A stretch of DNA of 64,000 nucleotides, taken from assembly GCA_031292485.1 (NCBI GenBank), contig JARLHA010000020.1:1-64000 (forward strand), read 5' to 3'. Within the stretch, counting starts at the first letter, position 1; each line of letters begins with the position of its first letter. Source of the DNA: Mucilaginibacter sp. (GTDB lineage Bacteria; Bacteroidota; Bacteroidia; Sphingobacteriales; Sphingobacteriaceae). The position numbers and the translations under genes were made by a program. This document shows positions 7,199-15,714 of the stretch, piece by piece. The notes beneath the pieces are model-generated. The model saw only the letters and a list, made by a program, of their open reading frames with translations, made no database searches and was not told the origin of the DNA.

Positions 7199-8362
7199 TC
7201 AAATTCCTGCTAACCGTGCTACAAACATCGTATCCGCCTTATTTCCATAACCTTTTAAAACCGTTTGTTCCTCCAGTTTCAACCCCAATTCCTTCACCAT
7301 AAAACTCACCATATCCTCGTTCTCCGCTTTAAAAACAGAACAGGTGATATAGATGAGCGGTTTGCCGGGTTTTAAGTATTTAACCACGTTGCGCGCTATA
7401 CTTTGCTGCAGGCGCTGAAAGAATTCAATTTTATGGGTATCAAACTGGCTGATCATCTCCGGGGTGCGGCCCCAGGTGCCGGAGCCACTGCAGGGGGCAT
7501 CAAGGATAATGCCATCGAAAGCATAATCATGCAGGAGCAGATCGTTGTTTTGGGTAAGATCGAGCAGCTTTTTTTGATATTTGGTAAGACCGGCCTGCTG
7601 AAAACGTTCATCAAGATTGGCTAATATAGATTCCCGGATATCGGATACCACCAGTTTTACTGTAGGCTCCTGGTCGTGCAGTAAAAGCGATTTGCCACCC
7701 GACGCCGCACAGGCATCCCACCAGTAATCCCATTTATTGGGCTTAAAGTATTGTGCCGTTTGTTGTGAGGAAAAATCCTGCACCTCGTACCAATGGGGAT
7801 TGTTAATAATCGTTTCCAGCCGGGTGCCATTAGGCAGCGCGAAACAACCATTACCTTCCTCCTTAAAAGCAACTTCGGCAACTGCCAGGGCTGCTTTTAC
7901 CTGGTTTTCAAAACCTTTATATACCCTGATAAACAAATCCGGCTGAACAAAAAAGGACTTTAGAAATGCATCTTTATCAATCCCTGCGGAAAGCTGGCCT
8001 GTCCAGGGGAAAACGTTATCCAAAACAAAATCCGGGTGTACAGCTTTTACCATGGCGAGCTTATCGTTCAGGGTAAAATCAATACAGGCTGCCCATTCGG
8101 GTTTAAAATGCTGGAGAAAAGAGTTGAGTTGGGTATTGCATAAAAACTCCGCGATGAAAAGTCGTTCAGCTACAGGTAAATTGGGTAAGGCCCGGCCCAG
8201 GCGAAAATAATTATATACCAAACGGCTTGCTACACGCCGGTCGGTTGAGCCCATCTGCTTGTTTTGGCGGTAAAAACCAGGTAGAAATTTGCTTAGAGGC
8301 GTTTCTGCCGGATATTCATCCAAAATACGCTGAAACGTTTTAAGCTGGTTAATTGCCTTCAT
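7199..8362 (-). CDS. RsmB/NOP2-family RNA (cytosine-C5) methyltransferase
   Basis: 387 residues. The SAM-binding motif I is DACAASGGKS (216-225). Motif IV is DAPCSGSGTWGR with the conserved Cys291, and motif VI is ITCSVFKAENE with the catalytic Cys341; this two-cysteine arrangement defines m5C RNA methyltransferases of the RsmB/RsmF type. The first 190 residues are an NusB-like/ferredoxin-like extension. The likely substrate is 16S rRNA, but the exact cytosine cannot be assigned. The start codon overlaps the stop of the upstream lipoprotein gene (ATGA at 8359-8362), so the two are translationally coupled and probably transcribed with guaA. Confidence 0.9.
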   Translation of the reverse strand: MKAINQLKTFQRILDEYPAETPLSKFLPGFYRQNKQMGSTDRRVASRLVYNYFRLGRALPNLPVAERLFIAEFLCNTQLNSFLQHFKPEWAACIDFTLNDKLAMVKAVHPDFVLDNVFPWTGQLSAGIDKDAFLKSFFVQPDLFIRVYKGFENQVKAALAVAEVAFKEEGNGCFALPNGTRLETIINNPHWYEVQDFSSQQTAQYFKPNKWDYWWDACAASGGKSLLLHDQEPTVKLVVSDIRESILANLDERFQQAGLTKYQKKLLDLTQNNDLLLHDYAFDGIILDAPCSGSGTWGRTPEMISQFDTHKIEFFQRLQQSIARNVVKYLKPGKPLIYITCSVFKAENEDMVSFMVKELGLKLEEQTVLKGYGNKADTMFVARLAGI

Positions 8363-9609
8363 TCTACCTTTTTCAGCTCAAAGTTAGCATATTTATACAC
8401 GGATACGTGGGTATTTATCAAGCCGAGCCCCGTTTTTTTCTCGAACTTAAAATCATTGTGCAAACCCGAAAAATCTGTTTGCGCTAAATTTTTAATGTTT
8501 CCTTCGGAGAGCTGCCGCCCAAGGTACATACCCTCATCAAAACCCTTTATAGCAAAAGCGGTAGCTTCGGAATGGTAAGTTTCGCGGTAGCGGCGCATAA
8601 ATGCGACAACGTTGTCTGCTTTATAGTTGATCCGGTCTGACGACGTGATATAGGTATCCAAACGTTGCAGCAACTCGGCCTTTAAAAAGGAAAGATTGAC
8701 CCAGTTGGGATGCCCGAAAACTGTTATAGGGTAGGCGTTATGCAATGAATCCAGGGCCCGCAGCGTGATGCTTAAAAAATGCTGGTCGGTTGCCGGTACG
8801 ATAAACACGTTTGTGCCGGTAGTAGTCAACTGTGGGAGCAGCGCATTCAGCTGGCCGTGGATCACCGTTAGAGTAATAATTTTAATATGTTTTTTCCCCA
8901 GGCTATCAATCGCTTTTTTTAAGGGGATGAGGTACTCGTTTTCTTCATTAAAGCCCGAACGGAGGACAAACACTTTCTCAGGATTAATTTTTTCTTTAAT
9001 ATATTTTGCAGCAGCCCAGGCATGGTACTCCAGGGGAGGTATCATAGTGATCACTTGCTGGTTTTTGTAGGTAGAGGGCGACGCCGGCGACAGCGGAGAT
9101 ACTACTGGCTGGCGCATACTTGTAAAGTTACCGGTAAAAGCTTTTATATCATCCGGAAACACCGGGCCCACCACCATGTCGCTTGCTCTGATGGCCGGAT
9201 TATTGGCAAAGCTGTGCGCCTGTGCTTTATCGCCCCGCGTATCATAAACCATCAGTTTGTAATTATAGCCTTGCCCGGCAAGCGAATCAAGCGCTAATTT
9301 AAAGCCCTGATAATAGCCAAGGGCTATATCAGCTTCATGCAGACTCGATGAGGTATAAGAAGCCCCCGGCGCCAAATGGTCGAGCCCAAATGGCAGCAAT
9401 AAAGCAATCGTCGGCGTTTTTGGCGCGGCCGGCTTATTTTCCTTTTCGGGCTGTGCTTTGTTGGTGGACTTTTCAGGTTCCTTATGTACAGGGCGGACAG
9501 CTACAGGCTGCAGTTTTGGTGAACAGGCAGCCCCCAGCAGCGCTATAAATAAAAAGATGAACCACCTATTCCCACTCAATGGTTGCAGGCGGTTTACTAC
9601 TGATGTCAT
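8359..9609 (-). CDS. Periplasmic-binding-protein-like lipoprotein (LpoA / ABC substrate-binding type)
   Basis: 416 residues. An N-terminal hydrophobic segment ends in the lipobox LGAAC (Cys29), followed by a proline/lysine-rich linker to about residue 65. The type-I periplasmic binding fold begins at [11 protein letters not shown] and includes a typical [12 protein letters not shown] helix and an [13 protein letters not shown] segment. This resembles both branched-chain amino-acid receptors and the penicillin-binding-protein activator LpoA. No transporter genes are nearby, so an envelope role is more likely than import. The first ATG (9609) overlaps the guaA 3' end by 44 nt. A TTG at 9579 would give a more normal 19-residue signal peptide and still overlap guaA. 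Confidence 0.8.
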   Translation of the reverse strand: MTSVVNRLQPLSGNRWFIFLFIALLGAACSPKLQPVAVRPVHKEPEKSTNKAQPEKENKPAAPKTPTIALLLPFGLDHLAPGASYTSSSLHEADIALGYYQGFKLALDSLAGQGYNYKLMVYDTRGDKAQAHSFANNPAIRASDMVVGPVFPDDIKAFTGNFTSMRQPVVSPLSPASPSTYKNQQVITMIPPLEYHAWAAAKYIKEKINPEKVFVLRSGFNEENEYLIPLKKAIDSLGKKHIKIITLTVIHGQLNALLPQLTTTGTNVFIVPATDQHFLSITLRALDSLHNAYPITVFGHPNWVNLSFLKAELLQRLDTYITSSDRINYKADNVVAFMRRYRETYHSEATAFAIKGFDEGMYLGRQLSEGNIKNLAQTDFSGLHNDFKFEKKTGLGLINTHVSVYKYANFELKKVE

Positions 9610-11095
9610 ATACTACCCGGTTAATTCCTTTTACATTGTTGATGATCTCGTTACTGATCTTCGCCAGCAGGTCGTAGGGCAGGTGGCACCAATCGGCTGT
9701 CATCCCGTCTAACGATTCCACTGCACGCAGGCAGATCACGTTTTCGTAAGTGCGTTCATCGCCCATAACACCTACCGATTGTACCGGTAAAAATATGGAC
9801 CCTGCCTGCCAAACTTTATCATAAACACCGGCCGACCGCAAATTGTTGATATAAATCGCATCGGCTTCCTGTAAAATAGCAACTTTTTGTGGTGTAACCT
9901 CGCCTAAGATCCTGATAGCCAGCCCCGGACCGGGGAAAGGGTGCCTGCCTAAAATATTAGGATCAATGCCTAAAGCTTTGCCTACACGGCGTACTTCGTC
10001 TTTAAATAAGGTATTTAAGGGCTCAACTACCTTCAATTTCATGAAATCAGGAAGCCCGCCAACGTTATGGTGCGATTTGATGGTAGCCGATGGTCCTTTA
10101 ACCGAAACGGATTCGATCACGTCAGGGTAAATGGTTCCTTGTCCCAGCCATTTCACATCTTCCACCCGGTGCGCTTCGTCATCAAAAACTTCGATGAACA
10201 CGCGGCCGATGGCTTTGCGCTTTTTCTCAGGATCCGTTAAGCCAGCCAAAGCAGCATAAAAACGCTGTTTGGCATCAACGCCCTTTATATTTAAACCCAT
10301 GTGCTGGTACGAATCCAATACCGATTGGTATTCGTCTTTGCGCAAAAGGCCGTTATCTACAAATATACAATGCAGGTTTTTGCCGATGGCGTGGTGTAGC
10401 AGTACTGCCGCAACGGATGAATCCACCCCGCCGGATAATCCTAATACTACTTTATCGTCGCCCAGCTTCTCTTTAAGTGCGGCAATGGTGGTTTCCACAA
10501 ATGAATCGGGCGTCCAGTCCTGGCTGCAACCGCAGATATCCACCAAAAAGTTAAACAGCAATTGCTTGCCGTCAACGCTGTGCGTTACTTCCGGGTGGAA
10601 CTGTATGCCATAAGTTTGCGTGTTTTTTACGTGGAAGGCGGCCACCTTTACGGTATCTGTACTGGCAATCACTTCAAAATCATCGCCGATGCTGGCGATG
10701 GTGTCACCGTGCGACATCCACACCTGCGAGCCGGGTAATATCAGCTTAAACAGCGGGTTATGCTCACTGATGTATTGCAAATTGGCACGGCCATATTCGC
10801 GGGTGCTGGATGGCAATACCTCGCCGCCATTATTGTGCGCTATATGCTGCGCGCCATAACAAACGCCCAAAACAGGCAAAGTGCCATGAAATTTTTTGAA
10901 ATCGAAATTGGGGGCGTCGTCCTGTCTTACAGAATACGGGCTGCCCGAAAGGATGATACCCTTTACACTGCTGTCAACTTCAGGAAAATGATTGAATGGG
11001 TGGATCTCGCAGTAAATATTGAGCTCCCTGACACGGCGCGCGATGAGTTGCGTAAACTGCGAGCCAAAGTCAAGAATAAGGATTTTTTCTTGCAT
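9566..11095 (-). CDS. guaA: GMP synthase (glutamine-hydrolysing)
   Basis: 509 residues, full length. The N-terminal class I glutamine amidotransferase has nucleophile Cys79 in [11 protein letters not shown] and the HPE pair (His167, Glu169). The ATP-pyrophosphatase domain has the PP-loop LSGGVDSS (about 220-227), and the C-terminal dimerisation domain ends in the conserved PATIEWE. It converts XMP to GMP in the cytoplasm. The ATG at 11095 is chosen over an in-frame TTG at 11101 because that TTG is part of a TATCTTTG -7 box. The two downstream genes overlap in series, so guaA probably heads a three-gene operon. Confidence 0.97.
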   Translation of the reverse strand: MQEKILILDFGSQFTQLIARRVRELNIYCEIHPFNHFPEVDSSVKGIILSGSPYSVRQDDAPNFDFKKFHGTLPVLGVCYGAQHIAHNNGGEVLPSSTREYGRANLQYISEHNPLFKLILPGSQVWMSHGDTIASIGDDFEVIASTDTVKVAAFHVKNTQTYGIQFHPEVTHSVDGKQLLFNFLVDICGCSQDWTPDSFVETTIAALKEKLGDDKVVLGLSGGVDSSVAAVLLHHAIGKNLHCIFVDNGLLRKDEYQSVLDSYQHMGLNIKGVDAKQRFYAALAGLTDPEKKRKAIGRVFIEVFDDEAHRVEDVKWLGQGTIYPDVIESVSVKGPSATIKSHHNVGGLPDFMKLKVVEPLNTLFKDEVRRVGKALGIDPNILGRHPFPGPGLAIRILGEVTPQKVAILQEADAIYINNLRSAGVYDKVWQAGSIFLPVQSVGVMGDERTYENVICLRAVESLDGMTADWCHLPYDLLAKISNEIINNVKGINRVVYDISSKPPATIEWE

Positions 11096-11098
11096 GGG

Positions 11099-11106
11099 CA
11101 AAGATA
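11099..11106 (-). promoter_or_regulatory. guaA: Candidate -7 box (TATCTTTG) of guaA
   Basis: On the minus strand TATCTTTG ends 3 nt before the guaA ATG. The upstream DNA is a CACATCTCATATCTCACATCTC word repeat, so there is no clear -33 box. It implies a leaderless or very short 5' UTR. Confidence 0.45.
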
Positions 11107-11180
11107 GGTTTTTGATTTGAGATGTGAGATATGAGATGTGAGAATTTCGGATTTCGGATGTTCGATTTCGGATTTTTTTG
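11107..11180. repeat. Word-repeat tract (GAGATGTGAGATATGAG; TTTCGGATTTCGGAT)
   Basis: Two reiterated word families in the 256-nt gap between the divergent guaA and MORN-protein genes. No coding potential seen. Confidence 0.6.
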
Positions 11181-11307
11181 GTGGAAGAGTGGAATGTTGG
11201 AAGATTACGAAATCATGTAAATCCAAAAAATCTGTTAAATCCCGGTTCAGACAATAGTGGGATTGTTGTAAATTGCATTTGTTTAACGGCTATGGGATAT
11301 AAATAAA

Positions 11308-11339
11308 GATTTGACAACTCCTCAAGAATTGTCAAATCT
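11308..11339. promoter_or_regulatory. Perfect 11-bp dyad upstream of the MORN-repeat gene
   Basis: AGATTTGACAA (11308-11318), 10-nt spacer, TTGTCAAATCT (11329-11339), ending 18 nt before the ATG at 11358. It could be a repressor operator or an RNA hairpin close to the start codon. No T-run follows, so it is not a classic terminator. Confidence 0.5.
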
Positions 11340-11357
11340 AACCGAATATAATAAAAT

Positions 11358-11753
11358 ATGATGAACAGTAATAAACGCGATGCCAACGGGCAATTACTAC
11401 ATGGCCCGGTAAAAGAGTATTTTAAAGATGGCAAAGTGAGCGCCGAAGGCGAATATGTACATGGCAATAAAACCGGCGAGTGGAAGTATTATTTTGTAAG
11501 CGGAGGGCTGAGAGCCATTGGCAATTTTGTTAATGACCAGATGGATGGCCCCTGGAAATGGTACCGCGAAACCGGCATTCTGATGCAAACCGGTTCCTTT
11601 AACCATGGTGAAAGAGCCGGCATTTGGGAACGCTATCATGCCGAAGGTGGTTTATTTGATTCGGGTGAATATGTGGGCGAGAAGAAAATCGGCGAATGGA
11701 AAACCTGGGATAAAGCCGGGGGTTTAACGAAAACAAAAAAATATAATACTTAA
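11358..11753 (+). CDS. MORN-repeat (YwqK-like) protein
   Basis: 131 residues made of about five MORN-variant repeats of roughly 23 residues, each with the pattern G-x-(W/Y)-x-x-(Y/W)-x-x-(G)-x-(L/I), for example TGEWKYYF, DGPWKWY, AGIWERYH and IGEWKTWD. Annotation pipelines often call this family 'toxin-antitoxin system YwqK antitoxin'; no toxin gene is present here, and that label is not supported. It probably acts as a protein- or lipid-interaction scaffold. No signal peptide. A second ATG lies one codon downstream. A perfect inverted repeat sits just upstream. Confidence 0.75.
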   Translation: MMNSNKRDANGQLLHGPVKEYFKDGKVSAEGEYVHGNKTGEWKYYFVSGGLRAIGNFVNDQMDGPWKWYRETGILMQTGSFNHGERAGIWERYHAEGGLFDSGEYVGEKKIGEWKTWDKAGGLTKTKKYNT

Positions 11754-11806
11754 TACCTTTATAGCGATGGGTTTCAAACAGGTTGCTTTCAAAAAAATTG
11801 AAGCTA

Positions 11807-11963
11807 ACCCTCGTTTTTGCCTGCAAAAGAGAGGGTGAACGAGCGTAGCGACGTTCGGGTGAGTCAACCCTGCGGACATTACCGCTAATGCATGTCGGCG
11901 AGTTGACTCACCCCGACTACGCTACGCTGGTCGACCCTCTCTGCCGAAATCGGCAAAGAGGGT
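11807..11963. repeat. Three-hairpin structured repeat element
   Basis: Left hairpin ACCCTC-TTTTGC/GCAAAA-GAGGGT (11807-11836). Central 40-nt arms 11829-11868 and 11902-11941 are imperfectly inverted around a 33-nt loop, with shared cores GAGAGGGT, AGCGTAGCG and GGGTGAGTCAAC. Right hairpin ACCCTCT-GCCG/CGGC-AGAGGGT (11934-11963). Left and right hairpins overlap the central arms, so alternative folds compete. It fills the gap between the MORN and GNAT genes. Confidence 0.8.
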
Positions 11964-12017
11964 AAGAAAGTTCCAGCCAATCACAACTTTAAGTAGGTCC
12001 TTAGAAAACCAAAGTAT

Positions 12018-12551
12018 ATGCCATTCACCACCCGCCCCGCCACTTTTGCTGATATCCCTGCGTTGAATGAAATGATCGCGTTGTCAGTCCGCGGTTTAAG
12101 TACGTCTTATTACACCCCCAACCAGATTGAAAGCGCCATCAAATATGTTTTTGGGGTGGATACGCAGTTGGTTACCGACGGTACTTATTATGTTGCTGAA
12201 TTGGACGGAACGATAGTGGGCTGCGGCGGATGGAGCAAGCGCAATACCCTGTACGGCGGCGATCAGCACAAAGAAATTGAAGATCCTTTACTCGACCCAA
12301 AAACAGATGCAGCCCGCATCCGCGCATTCTTTGTGCACCCGGATCATGCCCGGCAGGGGATAGGAACGCTGATCATCAACGTTTGCGAAGCCGCCGCAAA
12401 GGAAAATGGCTTTGCCAGTTTTGAATTAGGTGCAACCTTACCGGGTGTGCCGCTTTATGCCGTAATGGGGTATGAGGCCATTGAAAGAATTGACGCCCCC
12501 TTGCCTGACGGCGAGGTGTTGGGCATTGTGAAGATGCGAAAACTGGCTTAA
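12018..12551 (+). CDS. GNAT-family N-acetyltransferase
   Basis: 177 residues with a complete GNAT core. Motif A reads ARIRAFFVHPDHARQGIGTLI, with the acetyl-CoA pyrophosphate loop RQGIGT at about 118-123, and motif B includes FELGATLPGVPLYAVMGYEAI near the C-terminus. The N-terminus (TTRPATFADIPALNEMI) is the usual GNAT start. The acceptor substrate cannot be predicted. It is followed 59 nt later by ppnP, possibly with its own promoter (TATCTTTA at 12588-12595). Confidence 0.9.
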   Translation: MPFTTRPATFADIPALNEMIALSVRGLSTSYYTPNQIESAIKYVFGVDTQLVTDGTYYVAELDGTIVGCGGWSKRNTLYGGDQHKEIEDPLLDPKTDAARIRAFFVHPDHARQGIGTLIINVCEAAAKENGFASFELGATLPGVPLYAVMGYEAIERIDAPLPDGEVLGIVKMRKLA

Positions 12552-12610
12552 TTTAAAATCGGGTATCAATATCCATTTCCGGGAAACTATCTTTACAAAA
12601 AAATAAAACG

Positions 12611-12889
12611 ATGATCAAACACAATACATATTTTGAAGGCAATGTGCAAAGCCTGGGCTTAGAAACGGAAAAAGGGTATGCCACCGTTGGCGTAATGCAG
12701 GCAGGCACTTACCAGTTCGGTGCAACTGCTAAAGAAACAATTAAGATTATATCAGGTGTTTTCGGTACCAGGTTACCCGGAAAAGATTGGGTTAAAACAG
12801 GGGTTGATGAAGTGTTGCATATCCCTGCGGATACAAAATTTGATGTATTGTGCGAAAGTGACGTAGCCTATATCTGTTATTACGGATAG
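12611..12889 (+). CDS. ppnP: Pyrimidine/purine nucleoside phosphorylase
   Basis: 92 residues, the exact size of the PpnP/YaiE (DUF1255) single-domain cupin. Recognisable features are the start HNTYFEGNVQSLGL, the KETIKIISG strand and the end DVAYICYYG. PpnP catalyses phosphorolysis of several nucleosides to base and ribose-1-phosphate in the cytoplasm. A possible -7 box TATCTTTA lies 15 nt upstream. The downstream gene on the same strand is unrelated in pathway. Confidence 0.9.
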   Translation: MIKHNTYFEGNVQSLGLETEKGYATVGVMQAGTYQFGATAKETIKIISGVFGTRLPGKDWVKTGVDEVLHIPADTKFDVLCESDVAYICYYG

Positions 12890-12928
12890 TGCCAGGCTTT
12901 TTTTAATGTTTATTTAGGTTGATAATTA

Positions 12929-13735
12929 ATGCCTTCAGAAAAAAAGCAACTTGCTGATTTAAAGATCGGCATTATTGGTGCCGGTCACCTGGGGCTGACC
13001 ATGGCACAGGTTTTTGTTAAATCCTTTTTGCCTGTTCAAAACCTGCTTATTTCCTTTAAAGGCAATCCTCAAACAAAAAAATTAATTGAGGAACTCGGCC
13101 TTTCGAATCAGGTTGTGCCAATAGCGGATTTATGCAAGACTGTTGATATTGCATTTATATTCATCCGCCCGCAAAGCTTTATTGATTTTAAGATAAAATC
13201 AACCGGTGTGGATACCTTATTTGTATCGGGGATGGCGGGTGTTCCGTTAACCAGCCTGGAAAAAATTTTCGGTAAAAACGTTTGCAGGATTATGACCAGC
13301 GGGCCCGATACCATTCGCCAAAACAAAGCGATGGCGGCTATTTACCCGTTTAATGAAACGGTGAAGCTGATTATGACGGGAAGCGGGTTTACACCGATGA
13401 TCTTAAACGAAGAACAGGAAATGCATTATTTTACCGTTGGCGTTTGTTTGCCCGCCGCGTTTGTCCTCGCTAAAACGCTGGGAATTAATATCGAAATTGC
13501 CGCAACAGATCTAAAACCCGGTTATGCCATCATCCGGCAGCTTTATGTATGGGCGAAAAATGTGGTTCCTGTGTTTAAATCCGATGAAGAGGCAGATGAT
13601 TATGTGCGCAAAATGGCTACCCCCGGCGGAATTACCGAAGCAATATTAATCAACCTTGAAAAAAGCAGGGATTTATTGTTGGCAGTGGAAGCAGGGGTGG
13701 AAAGAAGTATGGCTATTTCGGGTGGGCTTGAATAA
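12929..13735 (+). CDS. ProC-like NAD(P)-binding reductase
   Basis: 268 residues. The N-terminal Rossmann fold has IGIIGAGHLGLTMAQ (about 13-27), and the C-terminal all-helical dimerisation domain contains MATPGGITEAIL, resembling the (S/T)PGGTT motif of pyrroline-5-carboxylate reductases. It is divergent from canonical ProC (FVSGMAGVPLTSLEK in place of the usual SIxAGIxxxxLE), so a proline biosynthetic role is plausible but unproven; a related NADP oxidoreductase is the alternative. The gap after it contains the left end of an IS256-family element. Confidence 0.7.
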   Translation: MPSEKKQLADLKIGIIGAGHLGLTMAQVFVKSFLPVQNLLISFKGNPQTKKLIEELGLSNQVVPIADLCKTVDIAFIFIRPQSFIDFKIKSTGVDTLFVSGMAGVPLTSLEKIFGKNVCRIMTSGPDTIRQNKAMAAIYPFNETVKLIMTGSGFTPMILNEEQEMHYFTVGVCLPAAFVLAKTLGINIEIAATDLKPGYAIIRQLYVWAKNVVPVFKSDEEADDYVRKMATPGGITEAILINLEKSRDLLLAVEAGVERSMAISGGLE

Positions 13736-13854
13736 TTAATATTAATGTATGCCAGATGATCGAGAATTTATTAAGTGTGCAGATGTCAATGAATAAATTG
13801 GCGAGATATTGGGAGTGTAATTTAAACTGTGTCAGTTGTTAATTTCATTATATT

Positions 13855-13962
13855 TATCAGGTCAGGTAAAACGGAGAGAGGCTCTGCTGGGGAGCAACCA
13901 ATCAAGGGATAACCTGTCCCGATAGAATAAGCCAATTCAAGTTTAACTGAATTGGCTTTTTT
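13855..13962 (+). other. Structured segment with intrinsic terminator inside the IS
   Basis: On the plus strand CAGGT (about 13858-13864) can pair with ACCTG (about 13912-13916), enclosing GAGAGGCTCTGCTGGGGAGCAACC. Then comes a perfect 11-bp hairpin AAGCCAATTCA / TGAATTGGCTT (13929-13958) ending in a T-run. It is antisense to the direction of the transposase gene. It looks like an RNA-plus-terminator arrangement, but no known RNA family could be assigned by eye. Confidence 0.45.
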
Positions 13963-14027
13963 ACAAATATATGCGATAATATTCATTCGGTAATGCCTAA
14001 AAAAACCTTTATCAATGAGCCCTTCTT

Positions 14028-15248
14028 TTACATCAGTTTCAACCGGCCTTCGAAATGGATAGAAAGTTGTGAAACGGTGAGACTCCAGTTTTGCAGCGGC
14101 TGAGTCCATTTTTTACTGATATTCCGATAAGCTAAATACACCAGTTTGAGCAAAGCGTCATCACTGGGAAAAACGCCCTTATTCTTAGTAACCTTGCGCA
14201 CCTGGCGATGAAAACCCTCGATGGTGTTAGTGGTGTAAATAATGCGCCTGATATCTTCAGTATATTTGAAATAGGTGGATAATTTGTGCCAGTTATCCTG
14301 CCATGATTTTATAACTACCGGATATTTCTTACCCCATTTTGCAGCGAAATCAGCCAGGTTAAGTTCTGCCAGTTCCTTGGTTGCAGCTTTATAAACAGGC
14401 TTTAGTTCTGCCATGAATATTTTCTGGTCTTTTGATGCCACATATTTCAATGAATTACGGATTTGGTGCACAATACAGCTTTGAACTTCTGTTTTGGTGA
14501 AGATGCTGGTAATTGCCTGTTCAAAGCCGGTAAGGTTGTCTATGCAGGCTATCAGTATATCCTTAATCCCACGGTTATTTAAATCGGTAAGGACACTGAG
14601 CCAAAAGTTTGCACCTTCATTTTCAGAAACATACACGCCCAGCAAATCCTTATAGCCTTCTTTGTTGATCCCCAGGATATTGTACACCGCCCTGCTTTTT
14701 GCCTTCCCTTGCTCTTTGACTTTGTAATGGATGGCGTCCATCCATACGATGCAATAAAGTTCATCTAACGGTCTGCTTTGCCACTCTTTTATCAAAGGCA
14801 TTACACGTTCGGTAATACTGCTAAGCGTGTCATGGGAGATGTCCATATCGTACATCTCTTTAATGTGGTTGGATATATCGCGCAGGCTCATGCCAATCCC
14901 ATACATCCCAATAATGCGGTCCTGTAAACTGTCTGCAAGTATCGTTTCCCGCTTTTTGATGATTTCCGGCTCAAAGCTGCCATTCCGGTCACGGGAAGTT
15001 ACCAGCTCGATTTGACCCTCTGCTGTCTTTACCGTTTTGCTTACTTTGCCGTTTCTCCGGTTCGGTGAGATTTCCTGATCCGCTTCCGACAGATGCTGTT
15101 CCAGCTCCGCCTCCAGCGCTGCTTCTAAAAATTGCTTAAACAACGGCGCGAATGCGCCGCCTTTGCCTGTTAAACTTTTGCCCGAACGAAATTGCTCAAG
15201 GGCTTGTTTCTTGATCAACTCATAGTCAATCGATTCTTCTTGTCTCAT
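14028..15248 (-). CDS. IS256-family transposase
   Basis: 406 residues, full length for the family. The DDE catalytic residues fit Asp171 (VWMDAIHYKV), Asp237 (ACIDNLTGF) and Glu344 (TTNTIEGFHRQVRK). The segment CIVHQIRNSLKYV between the second D and E is the signature C-x2-H region of the IS256/MULE-type insertion domain. The N-terminus is a basic helical DNA-binding region. The frame is intact from ATG to stop, so the element may still be mobile. Confidence 0.95.
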   Translation of the reverse strand: MRQEESIDYELIKKQALEQFRSGKSLTGKGGAFAPLFKQFLEAALEAELEQHLSEADQEISPNRRNGKVSKTVKTAEGQIELVTSRDRNGSFEPEIIKKRETILADSLQDRIIGMYGIGMSLRDISNHIKEMYDMDISHDTLSSITERVMPLIKEWQSRPLDELYCIVWMDAIHYKVKEQGKAKSRAVYNILGINKEGYKDLLGVYVSENEGANFWLSVLTDLNNRGIKDILIACIDNLTGFEQAITSIFTKTEVQSCIVHQIRNSLKYVASKDQKIFMAELKPVYKAATKELAELNLADFAAKWGKKYPVVIKSWQDNWHKLSTYFKYTEDIRRIIYTTNTIEGFHRQVRKVTKNKGVFPSDDALLKLVYLAYRNISKKWTQPLQNWSLTVSQLSIHFEGRLKLM

Positions 15249-15321
15249 TTTTCTGCGTCTTAAAGTTAAAAATCCTTCTTTGATTTTTAACTGACACAGT
15301 TCATTTTACAGCCTCGAGATA

Positions 15322-15714
15322 TTAGCCATTTGCCGGATTTATACTATGCTGATAGGCTATTAGTTTTAAACTTTCTACGGTTTTAAATTGTTTATCGGCG
15401 GTAATTATAGGCATATCAAATGCTATAGCAGTGGCTGCAATAACTGCATCCGCCAATTTTAAATTAGATTTCTTTCTTATTTCAACATATTTATCTTTTA
15501 TCAGATTATTCATCGAAATGATGGAACAATCCTTCAACAGTTCTGCAATTTGTTTCTCTTGCTTTGGAGTAGTGCCTTTATAACCAATCAATTCCAACTC
15601 TGTCATAAAAGACATGTAAACATCTTTGCCTTGAAGGACTTTTTCTATATCGTCACTCCCATTTAAAAGATATAACACGATGTTGGTATCAACTAAGATC
15701 TCTTTCCCACTCAT
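15322..15714 (-). CDS. PIN-domain toxin (VapC family)
   Basis: 130 residues. The PIN acidic residues are all visible: Asp9 (LVDTNIVLYLL), Glu39 (MTELELIGY), Asp89 (LKLADAVIAATA) and Asp107 (IITADKQF). VapC toxins are Mg2+-dependent endoribonucleases that usually cleave tRNA or rRNA. The antitoxin gene overlaps its 5' end by 26 nt. An IS256 element is inserted directly after the stop codon; the 9-bp target duplication contains the last two bases of the TAA, so the protein is unaffected. Confidence 0.85.
   Translation of the reverse strand: MSGKEILVDTNIVLYLLNGSDDIEKVLQGKDVYMSFMTELELIGYKGTTPKQEKQIAELLKDCSIISMNNLIKDKYVEIRKKSNLKLADAVIAATAIAFDMPIITADKQFKTVESLKLIAYQHSINPANG

Larger units (their letters stand above)
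13811..15314. mobile_element. IS256-family insertion sequence, complete
   Basis: About 1.50 kb. The terminal inverted repeats (about 26 bp) share TGTAA near the tip and AACTGTGTCAGTT inside (left end starting 13811, right end at 15314). Flanking 9-bp direct repeats CGAGATATT at 13802-13810 and 15315-15323 are the target duplication; 8-9 bp is normal for IS256. One intact transposase gene is carried on the minus strand. The insertion lies at the stop codon of the VapC-like gene, whose TAA is preserved. Confidence 0.85.

Noticed and set aside
11358..11753. MORN protein as a YwqK antitoxin of a toxin-antitoxin pair
   Set aside because: No toxin gene adjacent; the label comes from pipeline naming, not from evidence in this sequence.
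12929..13735. Gene symbol proC for the reductase
   Set aside because: The fold fits, but several conserved ProC positions differ, so a firm name would overstate the evidence.
13736..13810. Gene remnant disrupted by the IS
   Set aside because: Joining the sequences across the target duplication gives no extended frame; the IS lies between genes.
13855..13962. SAM-I riboswitch or SRP RNA
   Set aside because: Only short resemblances (GCAACC core; CAGGTCAGGT). The remaining conserved nucleotides and helices are missing, and the segment lies inside an IS.
13822..14109. 95-residue minus-strand frame at the left end of the IS
   Set aside because: Overlaps the transposase 3' end and the terminal repeat; reads through the structured segment and terminator hairpin. 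No protein signature.
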